In this document: piece by piece, positions 54,518 through 63,391 of the stretch
Position numbering within the stretch: position 1 is the stretch's first letter
How the letters are laid out: each line of letters begins with the position of its first letter
Translations under genes and position numbers: made by a program
Notes under the pieces: generated by a model
Seen by the model: only the letters and a program-made list of their open reading frames with translations
Told to the model about the DNA's origin: nothing
Databases searched by the model: none
DNA from: CBDFHB01 sp965250115
GTDB taxonomy: Bacteria; Acidobacteriota; Vicinamibacteria; Marinacidobacterales; SMYC01
Length of the DNA: 64,000 nt
Assembly: GCA_965250115.1 (NCBI GenBank)
Contig: CBDFNJ010000001.1
Location: 62,001-126,000, forward strand
Direction: 5' to 3'

Positions 54518-56453
54518 ATGAAAAGAAAATGGATCATCGTGCTCGCCGCAGGCCTCTTAGGCGCGCCTGCATGGGCACAGAACCTCGAGTTCAAGTCCGA
54601 GCTTTTCGGTGGACTCGAGTGGCGGAACATCGGTCCGGAGGGCGGAGGGCGTTCGCTTTCGTGCACTGGAAGCCCGGGGCGGCCGAACGAGTATTACTTC
54701 GGGGCGACCGGCGGCGGCCTGTGGAAGACGACGGATAGCGGCACGACGTGGCTCCCCGTTACCGACGGGAAGATCGATTCGTCCTCCGTCGGTGCAGTGG
54801 CGGTGGCGGAAACGAATCCCGACGTGATCTATATCGGCGGCGGCGAGACGCAGCTTCGCGGGAGCATCACCCAAGGCAGGGGAGTCTACAAGTCAGCCGA
54901 CGGCGGGAAGACGTGGCGCTCTCTCGGACTCCGCGAGACGCAGGCGATTGCAAGGATCCGCGTGCATCCGACGAATCCCGACGTCGTCTACGTCGCCGCC
55001 CTGGGACATCCTTACGGGGACAACGAAGAGCGCGGCGTTTTTCGCTCGACCGACGGCGGCAACACGTGGGAAAAGGTCCTGTACAAGAGCCCGAAAGCGG
55101 GAGCGGCCGATCTCATCATTGACCGCACCAACCCGCGGGTGCTCTACGCATCGCTGTGGCAGGTCTATCGAAAGGCGTGGAAGATGTGGGGCGGCGGCCC
55201 CGACTCCGGCCTCTACAAATCCGAGAACGGTGGCGATACCTGGGTCGAGCTCACCGAGAATCCGGGCATGCCCGATGGGCCGATTGGCAAGATCGGCGTC
55301 ACCGTATCACCGGTCGATCCGAAACGCCTTTGGACGGTCGTCGAAGCGAACGAAGGCGGTGTCTTTCGCTCGGACGACGGCGGCGCTTCGTGGCGGCGCA
55401 CGAACGATGAGCGGAAGCTCCGCTCGCGCGCGTTCTACTATTCCCGAATCTACGCCGACCCGCTCGATCGGGAAACGGTCTATGCCTTGAACACCGGTTT
55501 CTTCAAATCCACCGACGGCGGCGAGACCTTCGAAACGGTGACCCGCGTACCCCATGGCGACAACCACGACTTGTGGATGGACCCGAACAACCCCCAGCGC
55601 ATGTGTAACGCGAACGACGGCGGCGGCAACGTTTCGCTCAACGGCGGGGAGACGTGGACCGAGCAGGACTACGTCACCACACAGCTCTACCACGTGAACG
55701 TCACCAGCGATGTCCCGTACCACGTCTGCGGCGCCCAGCAAGACAATTCCACCGTGTGTGTCCCGAGCGAAGGCTGGGGCAACATGCAGGCGCGTGGTCC
55801 GAATCACTGTTGGTACTACGCTGCTGGCGGCGGTGAGAGCGGATACATCACGCAGCATCCATCGAACAAGGATATCTTCTACGCCGGAAGCCAGGGAGCG
55901 TTGCTGACCCGTTACGATCGCAGCAACGGTCAGAGGCGCGACATCCAGGTCTATCCGCGCTTTTTCTCGGGAGAGCCCGCGAGCGCACTTCCTGAACGGT
56001 GGCAATGGACGTTTCCGATCGTCTTCTCACCGCTCGATGAGAAACGTTTTGTACACCTGCTCGCAACGCGTATGGAAGACGACGAACGACGGGCAGAGCT
56101 GGGAGCCAATCAGCCCCGACCTCACCTACGCCGATCCCGAAACACTCGGCGAGACCGGCGGTCTCCTCACTATGGACATGAACGGGCCTGAGATCTACGC
56201 GACCGTCTTCGCCCTCGCTCCGTCCTAATCACGACGCCGGTACCATCTGGGCTGGCTCGGACGACGGCAAGGTGCACATCACCCGTGACGGTGGCGAAGA
56301 CTGGGAGGACATCACGCCGCCCGACCTACCGAAGTTCAGCCGCGTCTCGATCATCGAGGAGTCCCGGCACAACCCGGGAACGGCTTACCTCGCCGCCAAT
56401 CGCTATCAGGTCGATGACCGCACGCCTTACGTCTATCGGACTCGGGACTACGG
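54518..56453 (+). pseudogene. Sortilin/VPS10-type BNR protein, frameshifted and truncated
   Basis: It starts with a good signal peptide (KRKWIIVLAAGLLGAPAWAQ) and Asp-box blades (STDGGNTW, SENGGDTW, SDDGGASW). Near 56042-56044 an extra A breaks the frame: removing it restores DENVLYTCSQRVWKTTNDGQSW. A second single-base change near 56217-56222 puts a stop after FALAPS, with the propeller resuming as NHDAGTIWAGSDDGKVHITR. The match ends abruptly at the insertion sequence at 56454 (TRDYG...). So about 640 of roughly 1000 expected residues remain, in three frames. Frameshifts could be assembly errors; the truncation cannot. Confidence 0.88.
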
Positions 56454-57540
56454 TGCCTTGGTGCACAACTCGCGATCTCGGTCCACAATTGTCCTGTACT
56501 CACGGATACGAGGTTCCCCATGAGCATTTTCAAACGCACTCAGCGGAAGTATGTGAAGAAGGCCTATCGCGTGAGGAATTGGCGTGAATATGAGGCGGGT
56601 CTACGCAACCGTGGGAGCCTGACCGTCTGGATCTCGCTCACCGCCGGCAAGCTTGTGAACTGGGACGCGCCCCGGCCGAGGAGGAGGAAGCCGGGCCGTC
56701 AACGCAAGTACTCGAACCACGCCATCGAGACGGCTGTCACCCTGGGCATGGTGTTTCATCTGTCATCTAGGCAGAGCGAGGGATTGCTGCGATCGTTGTT
56801 CGCTCTGATGAAGCTAGACAATGATGTGCCCGATCACACCACGATTTCGAGGCGCAAGGCGAAGCTGGGTAAGGTCCCCTTCTACCAAGACAAGCAGAAG
56901 ACGCCGTTGCACATCTTGATCGACAGCAGCGGTCTCGCTGTCCACGCCGGCCAGCTGCGCAGAGCACCAAAGAGCAGGGACTATCGCAAGCTCCATCTGT
57001 GTGTCGACGAGCAGACTGGCGAAGTCGTCGCCGGCGAGCTGACGAGCAAAAGAGCCCGCGATTCATCGCGGGTTGCATCGCTTGTCGGACAGATCGACAG
57101 TCCCATCTCATCGGCCAGAGCTGACACCGCATACGACGCCAGCGGCGTCTATGAGGCGATCGAGAATCACAGCGCTCATCGCTCGCCGAGGGTGCTGATA
57201 CCGCCGCGCAAGGGCGCCCAGCTCGCATCGGGGCCGGCGAGCAGCCGACAGCGCAATCGCAACATTGCAGCACAAGCTCGGCTCGGCAAACGAAAGTGGC
57301 ACACAGAATCGGGCTACAGCAACCGGAGCAAAGTCGAGACAACGTTCCATCGCTACAAGGCTATCGTGGGCTCAGCGATGCGAGCGAGAGGGTTGGCGGC
57401 ACAGAGAGTCGAGGCAAGGATCGGGTGCAAGATTCTGAACACCATGACGGCGCTCGGGATGCCTGATAGCGAGATGATCGGATGATGGGAGTCGGGGCCA
57501 AGCGAGCTATCGGCCTCTATCGGAGTTGTGCACCAAGGCA
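56454..57540 (+). mobile_element. IS5-family insertion sequence (1087 bp)
   Basis: The ends are perfect 18-bp inverted repeats (56454-56471, TGCCTTGGTGCACAACTC, and 57523-57540). One intact transposase gene fills the element. The flanks (CGGGACTACGG and GCAAGGGTC) share no target duplication, and the genes on both sides are cut at the element. That points to a deletion or recombination at the insertion site after or during insertion. Confidence 0.9.
56520..57485 (+). CDS. IS5-family transposase (IS903-like)
   Basis: 321 residues, apparently intact. N-terminal NWREYEAGLRNRGSLTVWIS motif as in IS903-type IS5 members; DDE residues Asp135 (ILIDSSGL), Asp202 (ARADTAYD) and Glu273 (RSKVETTFHRYK). 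DYRKLHLCVD fits the conserved block after the first Asp. Because the frame and ends are whole, the element may still be active. Confidence 0.93.
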   Translation: MSIFKRTQRKYVKKAYRVRNWREYEAGLRNRGSLTVWISLTAGKLVNWDAPRPRRRKPGRQRKYSNHAIETAVTLGMVFHLSSRQSEGLLRSLFALMKLDNDVPDHTTISRRKAKLGKVPFYQDKQKTPLHILIDSSGLAVHAGQLRRAPKSRDYRKLHLCVDEQTGEVVAGELTSKRARDSSRVASLVGQIDSPISSARADTAYDASGVYEAIENHSAHRSPRVLIPPRKGAQLASGPASSRQRNRNIAAQARLGKRKWHTESGYSNRSKVETTFHRYKAIVGSAMRARGLAAQRVEARIGCKILNTMTALGMPDSEMIG

Positions 57541-57797
57541 GCAAGGGTCTGGTCGTAGTGCGTCTCGTCGCGAGTCTGCTCGTCCTCCGACATGCGCTCG
57601 AGATGCGTTCGATAGCTCGTCTGAATCGATTGGACGAGCTGGCTCAGACGGGCTCTCAAACGGCTCGCCTCGTCTTGGCGACGCGCGGTGGAAGCACGCT
57701 GCTCGAACTGTTGCGTCACGCGGGCGATCTTGTCTCGGAGCTCTTCGCCGAGAGCCACGAGATTGGTCGCTCGCCATTCGATAGCGGTATCGGTCAT
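57507..57797 (-). pseudogene. Small helical protein truncated by the IS5 element
   Basis: A 96-codon frame starting MTDTAIEWRATNLVALGEEL with AAAAGG upstream. It is charged and strongly helical (Arg/Glu/Gln-rich, likely coiled coil), with no signal peptide and no family I recognise. The last nine codons (VHNSDRGR and neighbours) are read from the insertion sequence, so the native C-terminus is lost. Confidence 0.55.
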
Positions 57798-57886
57798 GGC
57801 CTTTTCTTGATTTTTTTCGGTATTAACCCATTATGCCGGGAGGTGCCGGCAAGATCCATAGCCGGGCGGGAACCGTCCGGGGGCAA

Positions 57887-59299
57887 TCAAATCGAGGGGT
57901 GTCTCGTGCCGTGTCCGGTGGCCTGCTCGAAAGCGTGCCCGAGTCGAAGCACGTCGAGCTCGCTTCGATATCGTCCAACGATCTGAATTCCAACGGGAAG
58001 GCCGTCTTTTGTGAATCCGGCCGGAACGGAAAGGGCGGGATGTCCGGTGACGGAGATGTAGAAACAGCTCCTCATCCAGTCGATATAGGTCCCCAACTCC
58101 ACGCCGTCGATCTCCCGAACCCATTCGTTCTCGATGTCGAAAGGCGCGACTTGAGTGACCGGCAGGATCAAGAAGTCGAACACCTCGAAGAACTGCCTTA
58201 CGCGATCGTAGAGTTGACCCCGCTGAAGGTGTGCGCGCGCCAGATCCCGAGCGTTCAGGGACAGACCTTTCTCGATGTTCCAAACCACGGTGTCCTTCAG
58301 GAGATCTCGATGTGCCTCCAGTTCGTGCGCGTGGTCGCTCGCGAAGCGGTGAGCTCTGAGCGTCTGGAAGATATCGTCCGCGTCGCTGAAATCAGGATGT
58401 GCCTCTTCGATCTCGCAACCGAGATCCGAGAAGACGGGAAGCGCCGCCTCGAGGACATCGAGAACCGCTCTCTCTACTGGAAAGCGACCGAGGTCGGGAC
58501 TCCAGGCAGTACGGACACCTCGCAAGTCGCACTCGAGCGGCGCGTCGAAAGTCTCGCCGGGCTCGGAAATGGAAAGCGGGGCTTTGGGGTCCGGCCCCGC
58601 CAGGACGGAGAGCAGAAGCGCGACATCGGCCACGTTCCGCGCCAGGGGTCCGAGCACGGAGAGATCGTTCCAGGGATCCCGCGTGGGCCAACGTGGGATA
58701 CGCCCGGGTGAGGGCCGCAATCCGACGACGTTGCAAAAGCTCGGCGGGTTGCGCGTCGAGCCGCCAAGGTCGCTTCCATCGGCGATGGGCACCATGCCAC
58801 AGGCGAGCGCGGCCGCGGCGCCACCGCTGCTTCCCCCGCAGGTCTTGGTGGAGTCATAGGGATTGGAGGTAGGGCCGAAGACGTCGTTGAAGGTCTGAGA
58901 CCCGGCTCCGAACTCCGGCGTATTCGTTTTGCCGATCACGACCGCTCCGGCATTCACCAGCCGGTCGACGAAGAGCGCATTCCGATCGGGAACGAAGTCG
59001 CGATAAATACGGGAGCCGAAGGTCGTACGAATACCTTTCGTGAGCTCGAGATCCTTGATCGCGATGGGAAGGCCGTGGAGCGAGCCCACCGGATCGCCGC
59101 GCCGGAGGGTTTCGTCGCGATCGCGCGCGGCGCCCCTGGCCACGTCCTCTACGAGCGTGCAGATGGCATTGACGCGCGGGTTGGTACGCTCGATCCGCAC
59201 GAGATGTGCTTCCAGGACCTCGACGGCGCTGACCTGCTCGTCTCGAATCATGCGGGCGAGCTCACGAGCCGTCGCGAAGCAGAGCTCGGAGGGCTGCAT
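57887..59299 (-). CDS. Amidase-signature family amidase
   Basis: About 470 residues, cytoplasmic (no signal). Triad residues: Lys near 82 (LPIAIKDLEL), cis-Ser near 158 (CGGSSGGAAAALA) and nucleophile Ser near 181 (GSDLGGSTRNP). Length and order match GatA-like and fungal-type acetamidases. No GatB or GatC neighbour is present, so it is not taken as the Glu-tRNA amidotransferase. GTG 59302 and ATG 59299 are adjacent; neither has a strong ribosome site. Divergent from trmL across 90 bp. Confidence 0.92.
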   Translation of the reverse strand: MQPSELCFATARELARMIRDEQVSAVEVLEAHLVRIERTNPRVNAICTLVEDVARGAARDRDETLRRGDPVGSLHGLPIAIKDLELTKGIRTTFGSRIYRDFVPDRNALFVDRLVNAGAVVIGKTNTPEFGAGSQTFNDVFGPTSNPYDSTKTCGGSSGGAAAALACGMVPIADGSDLGGSTRNPPSFCNVVGLRPSPGRIPRWPTRDPWNDLSVLGPLARNVADVALLLSVLAGPDPKAPLSISEPGETFDAPLECDLRGVRTAWSPDLGRFPVERAVLDVLEAALPVFSDLGCEIEEAHPDFSDADDIFQTLRAHRFASDHAHELEAHRDLLKDTVVWNIEKGLSLNARDLARAHLQRGQLYDRVRQFFEVFDFLILPVTQVAPFDIENEWVREIDGVELGTYIDWMRSCFYISVTGHPALSVPAGFTKDGLPVGIQIVGRYRSELDVLRLGHAFEQATGHGTRHPSI

Positions 59300-59389
59300 C
59301 ACGGCAAGCTAACTTGACTGTCGATTCGAATCAAGCCTACCGAGGAGAGCGGATTGAGTCGTTTCCTCGATTTCGACTAAGCTCGATGC

Positions 59390-59857
59390 ATGGAACCCTA
59401 CCACCTCCACGTCACGCTCGTGTCTCCCGAGATCCACTGGAACACGGGAAACGCGGGACGCAGTTGCCTCGCGGCGGGCGCGGCGCTTCATCTCATCGAG
59501 CCTCTCGGCTTCTCGCTTCAGGCAAAACAAGTCAAGCGCGCAGGGCTCGACTACTGGCCGCGGGTTCCTCTTCGGGTGTGGGAGAGCTGGTCCGAGTTCG
59601 AGCCGGCTCTCAAGGAGCTCGGTGAGCCATTCTTCATCTCTCCCGAAGCGGAGCAAACTATCTGGGACGTCGACTACCCGGAGCGCGCGACCTTCGTCTT
59701 CGGCTCTGAGACGAAGGGGCTGCCCCCGGCACTTCGCTCGCGCTATCGCGATCGTCTCGTGGGTCTGCCGATGAACGACGCTTCGCTTCGATCGTTGAAC
59801 CTCTCGACGGCGGTCGGCATCGTTCTGTACGAGGCACTACGCCAGCGGCGGCACTGA
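59390..59857 (+). CDS. trmL: tRNA (cytidine/uridine-34 2'-O)-methyltransferase TrmL
   Basis: 155 residues, the usual size for this SPOUT enzyme. SPOUT/SpoU motifs: NTGNAGRSCLAAGAALHLIE (motif 1), FVFGSETKGLP (motif 2), and LPMNDASLRSLNLSTAVGIV with LYEALRQ (motif 3, forming the knot that binds S-adenosylmethionine). It methylates the wobble ribose in tRNA-Leu in Escherichia coli. It stands alone between an amidase and a mutase gene. Confidence 0.93.
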   Translation: MEPYHLHVTLVSPEIHWNTGNAGRSCLAAGAALHLIEPLGFSLQAKQVKRAGLDYWPRVPLRVWESWSEFEPALKELGEPFFISPEAEQTIWDVDYPERATFVFGSETKGLPPALRSRYRDRLVGLPMNDASLRSLNLSTAVGIVLYEALRQRRH

Positions 59858-59910
59858 GGCTCCGCACACCCGCATCGCTCGGTACACCAGGTCCGTGCTA
59901 GCATCCGTCA

Positions 59911-61500
59911 ATGCCGGACGAGCGCGACACATTCTTCGAAACTAGCTCCGGAAAAACGCTGAAAGAGGAGTACTCGCGTGACGATCTGAAGAGCTGGGAC
60001 GCGGAGACGAAGCTAGGCCGCGCCGGAGAGCCCCCTTTTACGAGGGGAAACCACGCCTCTGGTTACCGCGGCCGGCTCTGGACCATGCGGCAATACGCGG
60101 GTTACGCGACAGCCACCGAGTCCAATCGCCGCTATCGATACCTCCTCGAACAGGGGCAGAGCGGACTTTCCGTCGCCTTCGACCTCCCCACGCAGATCGG
60201 ATACGACTCCGACCACAGCATGGCGCGAGGAGAGGTCGGACGTGTGGGCGTTGCCATCGACTCGCTCGAGGACATGGAAACCCTCTTCGAAGACATTCCG
60301 CTCGACGCCGTGTCGACGTCCATGACCATCAATGCCACCGCGGGCATCTTGCTCGCGCTTTACGTCGCAGTCGGACGCAAGCAAGGCATCGCCGACGAGA
60401 AACTCTCGGGCACGGTGCAGAACGACATCTTGAAGGAGTACGTCGCGCGAGGCACGTATATCTATCCTCCCGGACCATCAATGCGGATCACGACGGACGT
60501 GATCGCTTACTGCCGAGAGCGCCTTCCGCGCTTCAATCCCATCAGCATCAGTGGCTACCACATTCGTGAGGCGGGATCGACGGCCGGACAGGAGCTGGCC
60601 TTCACGCTCGCGAACGGTGTCGCCTACGTCGAGGCGGCGGTCGCCCGAGGCCTCGACGTCGACGATTTCGGCCAGCGACTGTCTTTCTTTTTCAACTCGC
60701 ACCGAAACTTCCTCGAGGAGATCGCCAAGTTCCGAGCGGCTCGGCGCATGTGGCGGACGATCCTTCGCGATCGCTTCGGCTCGAAGAATCCCAGATCGCA
60801 GATGCTTCGCTTCCACGCTCAAACCGCTGGCTCGACGCTGACGGCGCAGCAGCCCAACGTGAACGTCATACGGACGACGCTCCAGGCCCTCGCTGCGGTG
60901 CTGGGGGGAGCGCAGTCGCTCCACTGCAACGCGCTGGACGAAGCACTCGGTCTACCTACTGAGGAGACCGCGGAGCTAGCGCTTCGAACCCAGCAGGTCC
61001 TCGCCTATGAGAGCGGCGTCGCCGCGACCGTCGACCCCTTCGGCGGATCCTATGCAATGGAAAGCTTGACGGAGGCGATTGAGGCGGAAGCGCGACAAAT
61101 CATCAACGAGGTCGATCGCCGAGGCGGCGCGCTCGAGGCGATCGCCTCGGGATGGCCGCAGTCGGAAATTCGCGAGTCCGCCTACCGGTTCCAGCGAAAG
61201 CTCGAATCCGGTGACACGATCGTCGTCGGCGTGAACGCTTTCGAAGAAAAGACGGCCCTCGAGGTCGACCCCTTCTCCGTCGATACATCCGTGGAAAAAG
61301 AACAAGTCTCGAAGCTCCAGGCACTCCGAGCGCGACGTGGCGCGGAGGCGGTGGAGGCTGCTCTCGACGAAATCGAGCAGGCGGCACGTCACGATCGCAA
61401 CCTGATGCCACCCATCTCGAAGGCCGTCGAAGTTTACGCGACTCTGGGAGAGATTTCCGATCGACTTCGCAAGGTCTTTGGCGAGCATCGCTCGACGTGA
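59911..61500 (+). CDS. Methylmalonyl-CoA mutase-family large subunit (no B12 domain)
   Basis: 529 residues forming the TIM-barrel substrate domain of acyl-CoA mutases: TMRQYAGYATATESN, GLSVAFDLPTQIGYDSDH, SISGYHIREAGSTAGQELAF, RLSFFFNSH, QTAGSTLTAQQPNVNV and ATVDPFGGSYAMESLT. It ends where the barrel domain ends; the cobalamin-binding domain (DxHxxG) is absent and must come from a separate small subunit not found in the window. RQYAG favours a methylmalonyl-CoA-type over an isobutyryl-CoA-type enzyme (RQFAG), but this is by eye. Its stop overlaps the next start (GTGA). Confidence 0.92.
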   Translation: MPDERDTFFETSSGKTLKEEYSRDDLKSWDAETKLGRAGEPPFTRGNHASGYRGRLWTMRQYAGYATATESNRRYRYLLEQGQSGLSVAFDLPTQIGYDSDHSMARGEVGRVGVAIDSLEDMETLFEDIPLDAVSTSMTINATAGILLALYVAVGRKQGIADEKLSGTVQNDILKEYVARGTYIYPPGPSMRITTDVIAYCRERLPRFNPISISGYHIREAGSTAGQELAFTLANGVAYVEAAVARGLDVDDFGQRLSFFFNSHRNFLEEIAKFRAARRMWRTILRDRFGSKNPRSQMLRFHAQTAGSTLTAQQPNVNVIRTTLQALAAVLGGAQSLHCNALDEALGLPTEETAELALRTQQVLAYESGVAATVDPFGGSYAMESLTEAIEAEARQIINEVDRRGGALEAIASGWPQSEIRESAYRFQRKLESGDTIVVGVNAFEEKTALEVDPFSVDTSVEKEQVSKLQALRARRGAEAVEAALDEIEQAARHDRNLMPPISKAVEVYATLGEISDRLRKVFGEHRST

Positions 61501-62514
61501 GCCCGATGTCGGAAGAGATTCTCGAGATCCAGGGACTCACCACTTGTCTGAAGACAGACACCGGGCTCATCCGCCCCGTCGATGACGTTTCGCTCCGCCT
61601 GAATTCGGGCGAAACGCTCGCCGTTGTCGGCGAGTCGGGGTCCGGAAAGTCGATGCTCGCTTTTTCCATCATGCGGCTCTTGCCCACCTCGGGTCGCATC
61701 GAAAAGGGGAGCATTCTCTGGAAAAGAACGGACCTGCTCGGCCTGTCGGGTGAGCAGCTGCGACGTATCCGTGGAAAAGAGATAGCGCTCGTCTTCCAGG
61801 AGTCAGGCGCCGCGTTGAATCCGGTACGCAGGATCGGCGATCAGCTCGCGGAGCCTCTCCGAACACATCTCGGCCTCTCGAAGAAAGAGGCGCTCGATCG
61901 GGCCCTCGAGCTCCTCGAGGAGGTCCGGATTCCCGAGCCCGCTCAGCGTCTCGAGGCCTACCCTCACCAACTGAGCGGCGGGATGAAGCAACGGGTGCTC
62001 ATCGCGATGGCGATCTCCTGCGATCCAGAGCTCGTGATCGCCGACGACCGCGCTCGACGCCTCGCTTCAAGCCCGGATCCTGGAGCTTCTCGGTCGACTC
62101 AAGGAAGATCGAGGACTGTCGTTGCTCCTGATCACCCACGACCTCGGGCTCGTGAAGGACAACGCGGACCGAGTCGCGGTGATGTACGCGGGCCGAGTCG
62201 TCGAGGACGGAGGCGCCGAGCAGATCCTCTTGAGCCCGCAACATCCTTATACGGAGGGGCTCTGGAGGTCGCTTCCGAAGGGAAGGGGCAACGTGCCGGG
62301 AAAGTCCAAGCTCGCGGCGATGGCTGGGATGGTGCCGCATCTCGCCGCGCTGCCACCCGGGTGCGCCTTCGAGCCCCGCTGCCCCGTGAAGTTCGAGCCC
62401 TGTGCGCGCGCAGTCCCTTCCCTCAAGGCGATTCCCGCCGACGCAGAGCACGCTTCCGCGTGCTACAAGAACACCGCGGTATTGGAAGCAGCGAAGGCGG
62501 GAACGGGAGCATGA
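61497..62514 (+). pseudogene. dppD: Dipeptide/oligopeptide ABC transporter ATPase DppD/OppD, frameshifted
   Basis: The N-terminal part is normal (Walker A GESGSGKS, signature LSGGMKQRV) up to Walker B, where ELVIAD is followed by a shifted frame. At 62040-62047 a single GCCGACGA unit stands where the conserved ADEPTTALD would need two in tandem. Adding back 8 bp gives VIADEPTTALDASLQ and opens the frame to the real stop at 62514 (LLLITHDLGLVKDNADRVAV ... CAFEPRCPVKFEPC, the OppD C-terminal cysteine motif). As written the ATPase cannot be made whole. It is either a slippage mutant or a sequence error. GTG 61497 overlaps the mutase stop; ATG 61506 is an alternative start. Confidence 0.9.
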
Positions 62515-63308
62515 GCCGAACGAAGGGTGACCTCCTAGTCGAGATCAAGGAGCTGACCAAGTTCTTCCCCGTCCGCCACCGACTCTTCGGGCGACAGGAG
62601 AACGGCCTGCGCGCCGTCGATCGCGTGAGCCTGGACATCTATCGCGGCGAGACACTTGCGCTCGTCGGCGAATCCGGCTCAGGGAAGAGCACGCTCGGAC
62701 GTCTCCTGCTTCGGCTGATCGAGCCGACGTCGGGAGAGATTCGATTCGACGGCGTGGACCTTCTCGCCCTGGAGCACGAGCCGCTTCGCAAGATGCGGCG
62801 GCGGATACAGATCATTTTTCAGGATCCCTATAGCGCTCTGAACCCGACGATGACCGTGCAGTCGATCGTCCGCGAGCCGCTGACCATCCATCGCTTGGGC
62901 ACGCGAGCGGAGCGAGAGGGGCGAACGCTCGAGCTTCTGCGGATCGTCGGGCTCAAGCCCGAGCTCGCCCGCCGCTACCCTCACGAGCTCTCGGGCGGGG
63001 AGAGACAGCGAGTCGGGATCGCCCGAGCGCTCGCGCTCGACCCCGAATTCCTCGTGGCCGACGAGCCCGTAACCGCCCTCGACGTCTCTGTGCAAGCGCA
63101 AATCCTGAATTTGTTGCTGGAGCTTCAGGAAAAACTCGGACTCACCTACCTGTTCATCGCCCACGACCTGCGCGTCGTCGAGCACGTGAGCGACCGCGTC
63201 GCCGTGATGAACCGTGGAAAGATCGTCGAGCTACAGAGCCGAATCGATTTGTTCGAGAACCCGGAGCACGAGCTCACGAAGAAACTCCTCGCCGCGATCC
63301 CTGGTTAG
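62511..63308 (+). CDS. dppF: Dipeptide/oligopeptide ABC transporter ATPase DppF/OppF
   Basis: 265 residues with Walker A GESGSGKST, Q-loop IFQDPYSALNP, signature LSGGERQRVGIARALAL, Walker B FLVADEPVTALD and H-loop IAHDLRVVEHV. It is the partner of the upstream DppD-like gene and overlaps its stop (ATGA). No permease or binding-protein genes of the system are in the window, so the remaining parts must lie elsewhere. Confidence 0.94.
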   Translation: MSRTKGDLLVEIKELTKFFPVRHRLFGRQENGLRAVDRVSLDIYRGETLALVGESGSGKSTLGRLLLRLIEPTSGEIRFDGVDLLALEHEPLRKMRRRIQIIFQDPYSALNPTMTVQSIVREPLTIHRLGTRAEREGRTLELLRIVGLKPELARRYPHELSGGERQRVGIARALALDPEFLVADEPVTALDVSVQAQILNLLLELQEKLGLTYLFIAHDLRVVEHVSDRVAVMNRGKIVELQSRIDLFENPEHELTKKLLAAIPG

Positions 63309-63391
63309 GTCGACGCGTGTTCTTGATTTGACTCCAGCGGGGTCGCGATGTACAAGCTTGACCAGTTGTTCGGCGTAGAAAGGAGCTTTTT

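Noticed and set aside
56440..57560. Target site duplication around the IS5 element
   Set aside because: No matching 4- or 9-bp direct repeat is found at the inverted-repeat borders.
59323..59332. GATTCGAATC palindrome between the amidase and trmL genes as an operator
   Set aside because: A 10-bp palindrome is expected by chance and no regulator gene is adjacent.
61497..63308. A single 603-codon frame that looks like a fused double ATPase
   Set aside because: The middle third is out-of-frame, Arg-rich translation of dppD caused by the 8-bp deletion. dppF only happens to be in the frame of the dppD N-terminus and has its own start in an ATGA overlap.
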